Assembly: GCA_000720535.1 (NCBI GenBank)
Contig: JOAZ01000017.1
Location: 62,001-126,000, forward strand
DNA length: 64,000 nucleotides
From: Streptomyces halstedii
GTDB lineage: Bacteria > Actinomycetota > Actinomycetes > Streptomycetales > Streptomycetaceae
Direction of reading: 5' to 3'
Shown piece after piece: positions 33,312-42,762 of the stretch (position 1 is the stretch's first letter; the number at the start of each line of letters is the position of its first letter). The notes beneath the pieces are model-generated. The model saw only the letters and a list, made by a program, of their open reading frames with translations, ran no database searches and was not told the DNA's origin. Both the position numbers and the translations under genes were made by a program.

Positions 33312-35654
33312 TCACTCCGTGCGCAGGCCGTCCGGGCGCATCAGCCGCCACAGCAGCGGCAGCGAGAGCAGGGTGACGGCCACGATGAGGCCGCCGCCCG
33401 CTCCGGCCAGCGGCAGGAACAGCCACCACTCGGTCACCGGTTTGTCGAGCATCCACGTCAGGACGACACCCAGCCCGGTCCCGCCCACGATCGCGACCAG
33501 GATGCCTACGACCACCGGCACGGCGGTCTGCCACAGCACCGACCAGCCCAGCGTGACGCGCTTGGTGCCGAAGGCGACCAGGACCGACAGCAGCCGCTTG
33601 CGCTCACGCAGCTGCTCCAGCTGGTTGACCAGCATCGACAGGGCGATCAGCGCCAGCGTCGCCGCCGCGCCGAGCCGCAGCCCGGTCTGCACGCTCGCGT
33701 ACTGCCGGTCGCGGGTCACCGAGGTCAGGGTGGCGACCCGCATTCCCGGGTCGATCCTGGCCGCCGTGTTCCGTACGTGCTCGGCCGCGTCCGGGACGCT
33801 CTCGTCGATCCGGATCTGCGCGATCGTCTGCGCGCTGGGCAGCGTACGGGGGTCGAGCGCCCCGACCGTGGCCAGGATGCCCCAGTGCTCGGAGCCGAGC
33901 GGATCGAGGCCGGCCCGCACCGTGCGGGCGTCGGCCGGCAGCGTCCAGAGCTGCGACTTCGCGCCCGGCACGTCCGCGAACGCGGAGTTGAGCTCGACCT
34001 CCTTGCCCTTACGGGCGGTCTGGTCGATCCAGTCGGCCTGTTCCTTGTCGTTCTTCGGGTGGGCGACGAAGACGTCTCCGTCCCGGCAGGAGCCGATGTC
34101 GGCCAGTTCCCTCAGGGTGGCGCAGTCGCCGACGGTCAGGGAGGTGACGGGCTGCATGTCGTCGGGGTCCTTCGGCTTCCCCGGCTTCAGCACGTACGCC
34201 TCGACCGTGCCGATGACGGTCTCCACCCCCTTGGTCGCCTGGAACGCCTCGATGGTCCGGGCGGCCGCGTCGCCGTCGACCAGTTCGGAGAAGGTGTGGA
34301 ACTGGGCCCGCGACGGGTCCTGCCCCGTCATCTCGTCGAACTCGTCGCCGACGGCCGCGAACATCATCTGGAGGGCCACCGCGCCCGCCACCGCGACCGT
34401 GATCCCGCTGACCGCGCGGGAGGCCGCGCCGCTGTTCAGCTGGAGCCGCCGGATGGCGAGCTGCCAGGGCAGCGGGCCGCCGCGCAGCCGCTTCACCGCC
34501 GCCTCCACCAGCCAGGGCAGCAGCAGCGCCAGCCCGAACAGGACCAGTACGGCGCCCCCCGCGATCGGGTAGGGGTTGACGGGCTCGAACTGCCCGACCT
34601 TGCCCGTCGAAACCAGCACCGCGAGCCCGGCGACGGGCACCAGCAGCCGCCACCACAGCCGCCGGCCACGGCTGCCCGCGTGGCGTACGACGCCGAGCGG
34701 TTCGATGACCACCGAGCGCATGGCGACCAGCGTGACGAGCACCGCCGAGAGGGGCACCGCGACGACGACCAGCGCGGCCAGCCAGGTGGCCGGCGCCAGG
34801 TCGGACGGGAAGGCGCTGTGGTTCCACAGCTCCACGGATCCCACGAACCTGCGGCCCACCAGGAAGAGCGCCCCGCCGACCAGCAGCCCGACCAGCGACC
34901 CGAACAGGGCCTCGCCCGCCGCGATCCGGCGGGTCTGCCGGATGTCGGTGCCGACCAGCCGCAGCGCGGCCAGCCGGCGGTCCCGGCGTTCGCCGCCGAA
35001 CCGCACGGCGGTGGCGATGAAGATGGCCACCGGTACCAGCAGCACCACGCAGATGATGATGATCAGTACGACCAGGACGGGCGAGAGCGCCGTGTCCTGG
35101 GGGTCCACCCCGTACCCGGTCAGCCGGTGGCCGCCGCCGGCCTGGGTGAGGGTGTCGCTGCCCACGTAGAAGTACATCTCGCCGGGCGAGAGCAGGCCGG
35201 TGTCGGCGATCGTCCCGCTGATCCGGTAGGGCAGCCGCTCCTTGAGGAGCTTCCCTTCGGAGGAGGCCAGCAGTTCCTTGAGCGCGGGGGAGACGACCAT
35301 CTCGCCCGGAGCGGGGAACTCGGCGACGCCGGGCGGGGTGAGCGGATGCGCCCCCTCCGCACGCATCACGAACCCGCCGACCGTGTGACCGCGGTACTCG
35401 GTCTCCGCGTCGATCCGCAGGACGCTGGTGTCCGACTTCTTCGCCGAGTCCGCGTTCCGCGAGTCCGTCGCCTCGTAGCGGGCGTCGCTCCGTGCGGACC
35501 GTTCGTCCAGCAGGTGGGGCACGGACGAGGCGACCAGCAGCAGCGCCACGCCCAGCCCGACGCCGACGGCGGTGAGCGCGGTCCGTGCCCAGCCCTCCCG
35601 TCCGCCGGCGGCGGCGAAGCGTATCCCGAGGCCCAGGTCGCGCAGCCAGGTCAT
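33312..35654 (-). CDS. ABC transporter permease, FtsX/MacB-like with two FtsX modules
   Basis: A 780-residue permease. An N-terminal helix is followed by an extracytoplasmic domain, three central helices (VLVVLIIIICVVLLVPVAIFI onwards), further helices, a second large outer domain and three C-terminal helices ending LLWRLMRPDGLRTE. Such duplicated FtsX permeases usually export peptides, antibiotics or lipids or sense them. It overlaps the ATPase gene by ATGA, implying coupling. The PadR gene upstream suggests induction by a compound that it exports. Confidence 0.9.
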   Translation of the reverse strand: MTWLRDLGLGIRFAAAGGREGWARTALTAVGVGLGVALLLVASSVPHLLDERSARSDARYEATDSRNADSAKKSDTSVLRIDAETEYRGHTVGGFVMRAEGAHPLTPPGVAEFPAPGEMVVSPALKELLASSEGKLLKERLPYRISGTIADTGLLSPGEMYFYVGSDTLTQAGGGHRLTGYGVDPQDTALSPVLVVLIIIICVVLLVPVAIFIATAVRFGGERRDRRLAALRLVGTDIRQTRRIAAGEALFGSLVGLLVGGALFLVGRRFVGSVELWNHSAFPSDLAPATWLAALVVVAVPLSAVLVTLVAMRSVVIEPLGVVRHAGSRGRRLWWRLLVPVAGLAVLVSTGKVGQFEPVNPYPIAGGAVLVLFGLALLLPWLVEAAVKRLRGGPLPWQLAIRRLQLNSGAASRAVSGITVAVAGAVALQMMFAAVGDEFDEMTGQDPSRAQFHTFSELVDGDAAARTIEAFQATKGVETVIGTVEAYVLKPGKPKDPDDMQPVTSLTVGDCATLRELADIGSCRDGDVFVAHPKNDKEQADWIDQTARKGKEVELNSAFADVPGAKSQLWTLPADARTVRAGLDPLGSEHWGILATVGALDPRTLPSAQTIAQIRIDESVPDAAEHVRNTAARIDPGMRVATLTSVTRDRQYASVQTGLRLGAAATLALIALSMLVNQLEQLRERKRLLSVLVAFGTKRVTLGWSVLWQTAVPVVVGILVAIVGGTGLGVVLTWMLDKPVTEWWLFLPLAGAGGGLIVAVTLLSLPLLWRLMRPDGLRTE

Positions 35655-36337
35655 ACGGCGTGCTCCAGATCACGGGCGCGGCCGTCGCGTACGACGATGT
35701 CGCGGTCGGAGTAGGCGGCGACCCGGGCCTCGTGGGTCACCAGGACGACGGCGGTGTTCGCGGACCGGGCGGACTCGGTGAGCAGTTCCATGACCCGCTC
35801 GCCGTTCAGCGAGTCCAGCGCGCCGGTCGGCTCGTCGGCGAAGACCACCTTCGGGGAGGCGACCAGGGCGCGGGCGACGGCGACCCGCTGGCCCTGGCCA
35901 CCCGAGACCTCGCCGGGCCGCTGGGCGGCGATGCCGTCGATCTCCAGGCGCTCCAGCCACTCCCGGGCGGTGCGCTCGGCGTCCTTGCGCCGCACGCCGT
36001 TGAGGCGGAGCGGCAGAGCGGTGTTCTCCAGGCAGGTCAGCTCGGGGACGAGCTGGCCGAACTGGAAGACGAAGCCGAAGTCGGTACGGCGCAGGGCGCT
36101 GCGCTCGGCGTCGGACATCGCGGAGATCTCGCGGCCGCCGTAGGTGATGGTGCCCGCGTCGGGGGTGACGATTCCGGCCAGGCAGTGCAGCAGGGTCGAC
36201 TTGCCGGAGCCGGAGGGGCCCATGACGGCGACGACCTCACCGGGGTGGACGGAGAACGAGGCACCGTCGAGCGCGGGCGTCGAACCGTAGGTCTTGTGGA
36301 GGTCCTGCGCGACGAGCAGGGAGCCGGCGGGGGTCAC
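35651..36337 (-). CDS. ABC transporter ATP-binding protein (MacB/LolD type)
   Basis: A 228-residue ATPase. Walker A is GPSGSGKST, the Q-loop region is FGFVFQFGQLVPELT, the signature is VSGGQGQRVAVARAL, Walker B is KVVFADEPTGALDS and the H-loop is LVTHEARV. It has the length and motifs of the MacB/LolD class that pairs with FtsX-like permeases. The GTG start overlaps the padR stop (GTGA) and the stop overlaps the permease start (ATGA), so padR, ATPase and permease are one tightly coupled operon. Confidence 0.94.
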   Translation of the reverse strand: MTPAGSLLVAQDLHKTYGSTPALDGASFSVHPGEVVAVMGPSGSGKSTLLHCLAGIVTPDAGTITYGGREISAMSDAERSALRRTDFGFVFQFGQLVPELTCLENTALPLRLNGVRRKDAERTAREWLERLEIDGIAAQRPGEVSGGQGQRVAVARALVASPKVVFADEPTGALDSLNGERVMELLTESARSANTAVVLVTHEARVAAYSDRDIVVRDGRARDLEHAV

Positions 36338-36858
36338 GGGTTCACCACCTCGGCGAGCTGGCCGAGGCGCGCGGCGGTCAGTTCCAGCCAGCGCAGGTCG
36401 GCTTCGAGGTGGAAGAGGGCGTGGTCGCAGATCAGCTGGTCGGCGAGGTCCCCCTTGCGCTTGCGGTCGGTGAGGACGCGCATCAGGCGCAGGTGCTCGG
36501 AGCGCTGGGCGTCCAGCAGGTCCGCGGCGCTGCGCCCGGTGAGCAGGGCGAGGACGACCTTGGTGTACAGGGTCGACTGGAGGTACGGTTCGGGTTTTTC
36601 GGGCTGGGCGAGCCAGGCGCCGACGTCCGTGATCCCGGCGTCGGTGATGGCGTAGCGCTTGCGCTCGGGGCCGCCGCCGCTCTCGACGCCGTCGACCTCG
36701 ACCAGGCCGTTCTTCAGCAGGCGGGACATGGTCGCGTAGACCTGCCCGTAGTGCAGAGGACGGTCGTGGCCGAACTTCTCGTCGAAGGCGCGCTTGAGGT
36801 CGTAGCCGTGGCGGGGGCCGGACTCCAGGAGTCCGAGCAGGGTGTGACCGATTGACAT
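36334..36858 (-). CDS. PadR-family transcriptional regulator
   Basis: A 174-residue PadR protein. The winged helix-turn-helix lies at about 1-85 (IGHTLLGLLESGPRHGYDLKRAFDEKFG ... LHYGQVYATMSRLLKNGLVEV), followed by a C-terminal helical dimerisation domain. PadR proteins repress neighbouring transporters until a ligand binds. It is the first gene of the operon with the ABC transporter. The ATG at 36858 is taken because a TACAGT -10 box lies 7 nt upstream, giving a leaderless message. Confidence 0.93.
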   Translation of the reverse strand: MSIGHTLLGLLESGPRHGYDLKRAFDEKFGHDRPLHYGQVYATMSRLLKNGLVEVDGVESGGGPERKRYAITDAGITDVGAWLAQPEKPEPYLQSTLYTKVVLALLTGRSAADLLDAQRSEHLRLMRVLTDRKRKGDLADQLICDHALFHLEADLRWLELTAARLGQLAEVVNP

Positions 36859-36865
36859 GCGGAGC

Positions 36866-36900
36866 ACTGTACATGCCGTGTATACGCCGCATGTATACGG
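36866..36900 (-). promoter_or_regulatory. padR promoter with overlapping operator-like repeats
   Basis: TACAGT at 36866-36871 is a -10 element 7 nt from the ATG. Around it, GTACATGCCGTGTATAC and CATGTATAC form imperfect inverted and direct GTAtAC/ACAT repeats like those bound by PadR proteins (ATGT...ACAT). Autoregulation is inferred. Confidence 0.6.
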
Positions 36901-36962
36901 GTCCCGGCTTCCGGAGGGCCGGGTGGTCGAGTGGCGAGATCAGGCCCCTGCGGTGTGTGGGC

Positions 36963-37060
36963 GGTGCGGGTTGAGGTGGGCGGCCGTGGTGCCGGTGGTG
37001 CGGGTTGAGGTGGGCGGCCATGGTGCCGGTGGTGCCGGTGGTGCGGGGCGAGGCGGACGC
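36963..37060. repeat. 34-bp tandem repeat (about 2.5 copies)
   Basis: Units beginning GGTGCGGGTTGAGG start at 36963 and 36997. A degenerate third unit (GGTGCGGGGCGAGG) starts at 37040 after an extra 9-bp GGTGCCGGT duplication. Noncoding. Confidence 0.8.
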
Positions 37061-37073
37061 CCGTGGTGCCGGG

Positions 37074-37370
37074 TCACTCCGCCTCGTCGGCCGCCTCCTT
37101 CGGGGGCCGCCCCCGGCGGGGGATCGGCGCCGCGCCTCCCGGCAGCCTCCCCGCCTCCGCCAGCGCCCGCCGCAGCAGGAACTCGATCTGCGCGTTGGTG
37201 CTGCGCAGTTCGTCCGAGGCCCACCGGGCCAGCGCGTCGTGCACCACCGGGTCGAGCCGCAGGAGCGTCTGCTTCCGCTGCCGCCGGGCGGCCCCGCCGG
37301 GCCGGGGGGACCCGGCGGGAGCCCCCTCCGCCCCGGGGGCGCCCGGTGAGGGCGTGCCCTGGTCGGTCAC
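37074..37370 (-). CDS. Small ribbon-helix-helix (Arc-type) DNA-binding protein
   Basis: A 98-residue basic protein. The core QTLLRLDPVVHDALARWA and LRSTNAQIEFLLRRALAEAG fit the beta-helix-helix of Arc/MetJ-type regulators. The N-terminal 30 residues are Pro/Gly-rich and the C-terminal end is charged. Its GTG start overlaps the stop of the SPFH-protein gene (GTGA), so the two are co-translated. It may regulate the SPFH gene; an antitoxin role is less likely because no toxin-like partner is next to it. Confidence 0.75.
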   Translation of the reverse strand: MTDQGTPSPGAPGAEGAPAGSPRPGGAARRQRKQTLLRLDPVVHDALARWASDELRSTNAQIEFLLRRALAEAGRLPGGAAPIPRRGRPPKEAADEAE

Positions 37371-38338
37371 TGGTAGAGCGTGCCCGTGTTCAGGACCGGC
37401 TGCACCGCGCGGTCACCGCACAGCACCACCATCAGATTGCTCACCATCGCCGCCTTGCGCTCCGGGTCGAGCTCCACGATGTCCTGCTCCGCGATCCGGG
37501 TCAGCGCCATCTCGACCATGCCCACCGCGCCCTCGACGATCTGCTGGCGGGCGGCGACGACCGCCCCCGCCTGCTGGCGCTGGAGCATCGCCGAGGCGAT
37601 CTCCGGGGCGTACGCGAGGTGGCTGAAACGCGACTCGATGATCGAGACGCCCGCCGCCTGGACCCGCGCGGTCAGCTCGACCGCGAGCTTCTCGGTGATC
37701 TCCTCCGCGTTCCCGCGCAGCGAGAGCCCGCCCTCGTCATGGGCGTCGTACGGGTACTCGATCGCGATGTGCCGGACGGCCGCCTCGGTCTGGGTGGCCA
37801 CGAACTCCAGGAAGTCGTCGACCTCGAAGAGCGCCTGTGCGGTGTCGTCCACCTTCCAGACGACGATCGCGGCCAGTTCGATGGGGTTGCCGTACGCGTC
37901 GTTGACCTTCAGGACCGCCGTCTCGTGGTTGCGGACGCGGGTGGAGATCTTGCGGCTGGAGGTCAGCGGGTTGATCCAGCGCAGTCCGTCGTCCCGGATC
38001 GTGCCGACGTACCGGCCGAAGAGCTGGATCACGCGGGCCTCGCCCGGAGCGACCATTTTCACGCCGGTCATGCAGAAGAACGAGACGACGGCGAGCAGCA
38101 GTCCGACGATCAGGACCGGAACGCCGACCGCGTTGTTGCCGTTCGTCCCGACGATCCCGCCGACGACGGCCAGGCCCACGCCGACGAACACCCCGAGGAC
38201 GGTCAGGAGCAGCCCGAGGCCGCCGGGGATGGAGTGCGCCGTGGTCTCCCTGACCTGCGGGGCGGGCATGTCGGGCGTGTCCGGTGCGAGGCCGGGGCCG
38301 GGGCCGGCGGTGTCTGGGCGGTCCTGCGGTGCGGACAT
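37367..38338 (-). CDS. SPFH/Band 7 domain membrane protein
   Basis: A 323-residue protein with two closely spaced N-terminal helices ([25 protein letters not shown] and [20 protein letters not shown]) and a Band 7 domain starting [36 protein letters not shown] coiled-coil-prone region and a C-terminal segment with ILVEL-like helices follow. SPFH proteins form membrane microdomain scaffolds. The ATG at 38338 has GGAACGGGGGA upstream; longer frames lack a site. It is divergent from the penicillin-binding protein gene, hinting at a cell-envelope role. Confidence 0.88.
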   Translation of the reverse strand: MSAPQDRPDTAGPGPGLAPDTPDMPAPQVRETTAHSIPGGLGLLLTVLGVFVGVGLAVVGGIVGTNGNNAVGVPVLIVGLLLAVVSFFCMTGVKMVAPGEARVIQLFGRYVGTIRDDGLRWINPLTSSRKISTRVRNHETAVLKVNDAYGNPIELAAIVVWKVDDTAQALFEVDDFLEFVATQTEAAVRHIAIEYPYDAHDEGGLSLRGNAEEITEKLAVELTARVQAAGVSIIESRFSHLAYAPEIASAMLQRQQAGAVVAARQQIVEGAVGMVEMALTRIAEQDIVELDPERKAAMVSNLMVVLCGDRAVQPVLNTGTLYQ

Positions 38339-38559
38339 GGGTCCCCCGTTCCTGCGGCTTATCACCGCGCTAGCAATGTGATTACACATTACCGCTCTCC
38401 ACAACCATGCGCACCCCTCGTGCGTCGGTTCCCTAGGAGACGGGTGCTGATTCTCACGTCCGGAAAAGGCCGGATCGCTTGCTATTTGTCCAAGCTTTCG
38501 GTGTTAGCTGGCACGTCTGACCGGAGCGGTTCGAGCAGAGGAACAGGAGCACCACAGCG
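38339..38559. promoter_or_regulatory. Divergent region with AATGTG-TAAT-CACATT inverted repeat
   Basis: It contains an inverted repeat (arms AATGTG/CACATT, 4-nt spacer) near 38376-38391 upstream of the SPFH gene, AT-rich for this genome. It is a candidate operator for a dimeric regulator, possibly the adjacent RHH protein. Promoters of both divergent genes should be here. Confidence 0.5.
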
Positions 38560-40773
38560 ATGGGTCGAGCGGATGCGCGTCGGGCTGCCGGGAGCGGCGG
38601 CATACGCAGGCTCTTCACCTGGCGGAAGGTGCTGGGCGCCTTCTTCGGGCTCTGCCTGCTGGTGATGGGGGGCTTCGCGGCGCTCTACATGTACGTGGAC
38701 GTGCCCCAGGCCAATGCCCAGGCCCAGAAGCAGAGCAACGTCTACAAATACAGCGACGGCACCCTGCTGGCCCGCACCGGCAGCGGGGTCAACCGGGAGA
38801 TAGTGGACCTCTCCGCCGTACCGGAGAAGGTCCAGCACGCCTTCGTCGCCGCCGAGAACAAGTCGTTCTACCGGGACAAGGGCGTCGACCTCAAGGGCAC
38901 CACCCGCGGCCTGCTCAACACCCTGACGGGCAAGGGCAAGCAGGGCGGCTCCACGATCACCCAGCAGTACGTCAAGAACTACTACCTCACGCAGGACCAG
39001 ACGGTCAGCCGCAAGCTCAAGGAACTGGTGATCTCGCTCAAGGTCGACCAGAGCACGAAGAAGGACGACATCCTCGCCGGGTACCTGAACACCGTGTACT
39101 ACGGGCGGGGTGCCAGCGGCATCCAGGCGGCGGCCCAGGCCTACTACGGGGTCGACGCCAAGGACCTCGACGTCTCCCAGGGCGCCTACCTCGCGGCCCT
39201 GCTCCAGGCCCCCAGCCAGTACGACTGGGCGGTCGCCTCGGCGACCGGCAAGAAGCTCGTCAAGGAGCGCTGGGCCTACACCCTGGACAACATGGTCGAC
39301 GAGGGCTGGCTCGACCCGGCCGAGCGCGCCAAGTTGACCTTCCCCGCCCCCGACGCGCCCAAGGCGGCGCCGGGCATGGAGGGCCAGACCGGCTATCTCG
39401 TCGAGGCCGCCAACCAGGAGATGGCGCGGCAGGGCGTCACCGGGGAGATGCTCGACGCCGGCGGCTGGACGATCACCCTCAACATCGACAAGAAGAAGCA
39501 GAAGCAGCTGGAGAAGGCGGTCGACCGCAAGCTGGAGAGCCAGCTCGACCGCAAGGGCAACGCGACCGACGCGACCGTCCAGGCGGGCGCCACCTCGGTG
39601 GACCCGAAGACCGGCAAGGTGGTGGCGCTGTACGGCGGCGTCGGCGCCACGGAGCACTGGATATCCAACGCCACCCGCCAGGACTACCAGCCCGCCTCCA
39701 CCTTCAAGCCGCTGGTGCTCGCCTCGGCCCTGGAGAACGGGTCGAAGACCCAGGACGGCAACCTGATCGGCCTCGACACGGTCTACGACGGCACCAGCAA
39801 GCGTCCCGTGGTCGGCAGCGACACCCCGTTCGCCCCGCAGAACGAGGACGACATCAGCTACGACCACCCCACCGTCCAGAAGGCGATGGACAAGTCGATC
39901 AACTCCGTCTTCGCGCAGATGGTCGTGGACGTCACCCCGAAGGCCGTGAAGAAGACCGCGCTCGCCCTCGGCGTACCGGACAAGAACTTCCCCGAGCGCC
40001 CCGCCGTCACCCTCGGCACCATGAACGCCTCCACCTGGGACATGGCGGGCGTGTACGCCACCCTCGACAACCACGGCAAGAAGGTCACCCCGACCATCGT
40101 CAAGTCCGCCGAGCACCGCGACCGCACCATGGAGCCGGTCAAGGGCATCGGCGGCCAGGTGATCAGCCGGGCGTCGGCCGACACCGTGACCAAGGCGCTG
40201 ACCGAGGTCGTCGACATCGGCTCCGGCCACGAGGCCAACACCACCGCCTACGACGCGGCGGGCAAGACCGGCACCTCGGAGAACAACAAGTCCGCCTGGT
40301 TCGCCGCCTACACGCCCGAACTCTCCACGGTGGTCGCCCTGTACGGCGAGTCCACCAAGGAGGGCGGCGGACAGGTCACCCTGACCGGTACGGCCAACTC
40401 CGGCCGGGCCAACGGGGGCGGCTTCCCGGCCAGGATCTGGGCCGACTACACCCTGGGCGCCCTGGGCGGCGGCTCCGACGCCACCTTCGACCTGGAGGGC
40501 GTGGAGCACGGCGAGGCGCCGCCGGTGACCCGGAGCCCCTCCAGCACGCCGTCGGAGTCCGAGTCGCCCGAGGAGACGCCGTCCGAGACGCCCTCGGCGC
40601 CCGCCGAGAGCCCCAGCCGGACCACCCCGGGTGACGGGGAGTCGCCCCCGGCCGAGACGCCCGGCGACACGCCCTCCTGGACGCCCAGCGGATCACCCAG
40701 CGCACCCGAGTGGCCCGGCGGTGAGGAACAGCCGCCGGGCGAACGGCCGGAGAACGGCCTGCTCGGTCAGTGA
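38560..40773 (+). CDS. Bifunctional class A penicillin-binding protein
   Basis: A 737-residue peptidoglycan synthase anchored by one N-terminal helix (about 23-46). The GT51 transglycosylase contains AAENKSFYRDKGVD with catalytic Glu99, GGSTITQQYVKNYYL and LNTVYYGRGASGIQAAAQAYYG. The transpeptidase domain has Ser380 and Lys383 in PASTFKPL, SIN at 446-448 and KTGTS from Lys569. Both activities should be intact; the first GT motif has ENK where EDR is common. The C-terminal about 85 residues are a Pro/Ser/Glu-rich tail. CAGGAG precedes the ATG. Confidence 0.95.
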   Translation: MGRADARRAAGSGGIRRLFTWRKVLGAFFGLCLLVMGGFAALYMYVDVPQANAQAQKQSNVYKYSDGTLLARTGSGVNREIVDLSAVPEKVQHAFVAAENKSFYRDKGVDLKGTTRGLLNTLTGKGKQGGSTITQQYVKNYYLTQDQTVSRKLKELVISLKVDQSTKKDDILAGYLNTVYYGRGASGIQAAAQAYYGVDAKDLDVSQGAYLAALLQAPSQYDWAVASATGKKLVKERWAYTLDNMVDEGWLDPAERAKLTFPAPDAPKAAPGMEGQTGYLVEAANQEMARQGVTGEMLDAGGWTITLNIDKKKQKQLEKAVDRKLESQLDRKGNATDATVQAGATSVDPKTGKVVALYGGVGATEHWISNATRQDYQPASTFKPLVLASALENGSKTQDGNLIGLDTVYDGTSKRPVVGSDTPFAPQNEDDISYDHPTVQKAMDKSINSVFAQMVVDVTPKAVKKTALALGVPDKNFPERPAVTLGTMNASTWDMAGVYATLDNHGKKVTPTIVKSAEHRDRTMEPVKGIGGQVISRASADTVTKALTEVVDIGSGHEANTTAYDAAGKTGTSENNKSAWFAAYTPELSTVVALYGESTKEGGGQVTLTGTANSGRANGGGFPARIWADYTLGALGGGSDATFDLEGVEHGEAPPVTRSPSSTPSESESPEETPSETPSAPAESPSRTTPGDGESPPAETPGDTPSWTPSGSPSAPEWPGGEEQPPGERPENGLLGQ

Positions 40774-40808
40774 ACCGGAGCGGCCCGCCGGGCCGGTGAA
40801 CACACGGG

Positions 40809-40836
40809 AGGGGCGGTGCCGTCGGGCACCGCCCCT
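40809..40836. terminator. Bidirectional terminator between convergent genes
   Basis: 12-bp perfect arms (AGGGGCGGTGCC / GGCACCGCCCCT) with a GTCG loop between the PBP and phosphatase genes. Confidence 0.85.
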
Positions 40837-40854
40837 CCCCGCTTCCACCGGCCG

Positions 40855-42762
40855 CTACGAGGCGGGCACGGCCATCTCGAACCAGACCACCTTGCCGGTG
40901 GAGAGCCGGGTCGCACCCCACCGCCTGGCCATCCGGTTGACCAGGAACAGACCCCGGCCGCCCTCGTCCGTCTCACGGGCCCGGCGCTGCCGGGGCAGCT
41001 GCGGGGCGTCGTCGCCCACCTCGCAGCGCAGGATGTCGGTCCGCAGCAGCCGCAGCGTCACCGGGCGCTCCGCGTACCGCACGGCGTTGGTGACCACCTC
41101 GCTGACGAGCAGTTCCACCTCGTCCGCGAGATGGTCCAGCCCCCACCGTCCGAGCGCCCTGCGGGCCAGCCGGCGGGCCCGGCCGGGGGCCGCGTCCTCC
41201 GGGTCCAGGAACCAGTACGCGACGTCGCTCGGCGCGATCCCGTCGAAGCGGGCGGCGAGCAGCGCGATGTCGTCGTCCCGGTCGCCGGGGCCCAGCATGT
41301 CCAGCACGTCGTCGCAGAGCGCCTCCAGCGGCGGCGAGTGGTCGGGACCGGTCAGCCGGGCGGTCGCCGCCAGCCGCTCCCGCAGCAGCTCGATCCCCGT
41401 CCACACGTCCCGCAGCCGCGACTCCACCAGACCGTCGGTGTACAGCAGCAGCGTGGCACCCGCCGGGGCGTCCAGCTCGACCGCCTCGAAGTCGACCCCG
41501 CCGACGCCGATCGGGGCACCCGGAGGCACCCGCAGCACCTCGGCCCGGCCGCCCAGGTGCAGCAGGACGGGCGGCGGATGGCCGGCGTTGGCGACGGTGA
41601 TCCGGTGCGCGACCGGGTCGTACACCGCGTACAGGCAGGTCGCCATGCGGTCGCTGCCGAGCCGCTGCGCCTGCTCGTCCAGGTGGTGCAGGACCTCCTG
41701 CGGCGGCAGGTCGAGTCCGGCGAGGGTCTGCGCGGTGGTGCGCAGCTGGCCCATGATCGCCGCCGAGGTCATCGAGTGGCCCATGACGTCACCGACGACC
41801 AGCGCGACCCGGCTGCCGGGCAGCGGGATCGCGTCGTACCAGTCGCCGCCCACCCGCGCCGTCTCCGCCGCCGGGAGATACCGCGAGGCCAGGCGTACGC
41901 CGGTGGGCTGGGGGAGCGAGTCGGGCAGCATCGTGCGCTGCAACTCGTCCGCGATGTACGCCTCCCGCCCGTACAGCATCGCTTTGTCGATGCCCAGCGC
42001 GGTGTGCGTGGCCAGTTGGGCCGCGACGAGCAGATCACCCGCCTCGAACGGCGCGCGCTCGGGGCCGCGCAGGAACACGGCGGCACCGATCACCCGGCGC
42101 CGGCCGCGCAGCGGGGCCAGGATCGCCCGGTGGCCGGTGGGCACGGTCCGCCCGGCGCCCAGCAGCTCGGGCACCGCGACACGGGCCGCGGCGGAGTCCC
42201 CGAAGACGGGGCGTACCCCGCGCAGCACCTCGGCGAGCGCACCGCCCGTGCGGACCTCGCACAGATCCGCGGCGGGCAGCAGCCCGGCCTGCGGGTCGGT
42301 GACGGGCAGCCGCAGCCGCTCGCCCTCGGGCGCCGTCTCGCTCTCCTCGGTGGTGAGCCGCAGCCGGTCGGTGCGGCGCAGCCGCAGCACGAACGGGCTG
42401 ACCGGCCGCTCGTCGCCCACCGGGAGCGGGTCGCGCAGATAGACGAGTATGGCGTCGGAGAAGGTCGGCACCGAGGCCCGGCAGAGTCCCAGCACGATCT
42501 CGTCCAGGTCCATGCCCCGGGCGATCCGGCGGGTCGCCGCGCCGACGAAGCGCAGCCGGTCCCCCTCGCGGCGGATGGCGGCCTGGCCGCCGTCGGCGGG
42601 TACGGTCTGCTCCGCGGCGGCCGGTCCCTGACCGGGCACGGCGGGGTTCGGGATCGCGGCGGTGGCGGCCGGCAGGGTTTCCCGCTGCCGGGGCCGGGCG
42701 CGCTCCTGCGGCCGGGCCGCGAGCGGCTGCCGGCCTTCGTGGGAGGTGGGATGCTCCGTCAC
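40855..42762 (-). CDS. SpoIIE-type PP2C phosphatase with GAF and anti-sigma-like kinase domains
   Basis: About 635 residues. The low-complexity N-terminus is followed by a GAF-like sensor domain (DLDEIVLGLCRASVPTFSDAILVYL ... AVFLRGPERAPFEAGDLLVAAQLA), a SpoIIE/PP2C domain (RYLPAAETARVGGDWYDAIPLPGSRVALVVGDVMGH ... YAVYDPVAHRITVANAGHPPPVL) and an HATPase_c domain (LLVSEVVTNAVRYA ... DEGGRGLFLVNRMARRWG) like RsbW. Such proteins phosphorylate and dephosphorylate anti-anti-sigma factors, and Streptomyces has dozens. The GTG at 42762 is chosen as the first plausible start before TEHPTSHEG; the upstream extension is poor. Its sigma-factor target is unknown. Confidence 0.9.
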   Translation of the reverse strand: MTEHPTSHEGRQPLAARPQERARPRQRETLPAATAAIPNPAVPGQGPAAAEQTVPADGGQAAIRREGDRLRFVGAATRRIARGMDLDEIVLGLCRASVPTFSDAILVYLRDPLPVGDERPVSPFVLRLRRTDRLRLTTEESETAPEGERLRLPVTDPQAGLLPAADLCEVRTGGALAEVLRGVRPVFGDSAAARVAVPELLGAGRTVPTGHRAILAPLRGRRRVIGAAVFLRGPERAPFEAGDLLVAAQLATHTALGIDKAMLYGREAYIADELQRTMLPDSLPQPTGVRLASRYLPAAETARVGGDWYDAIPLPGSRVALVVGDVMGHSMTSAAIMGQLRTTAQTLAGLDLPPQEVLHHLDEQAQRLGSDRMATCLYAVYDPVAHRITVANAGHPPPVLLHLGGRAEVLRVPPGAPIGVGGVDFEAVELDAPAGATLLLYTDGLVESRLRDVWTGIELLRERLAATARLTGPDHSPPLEALCDDVLDMLGPGDRDDDIALLAARFDGIAPSDVAYWFLDPEDAAPGRARRLARRALGRWGLDHLADEVELLVSEVVTNAVRYAERPVTLRLLRTDILRCEVGDDAPQLPRQRRARETDEGGRGLFLVNRMARRWGATRLSTGKVVWFEMAVPAS

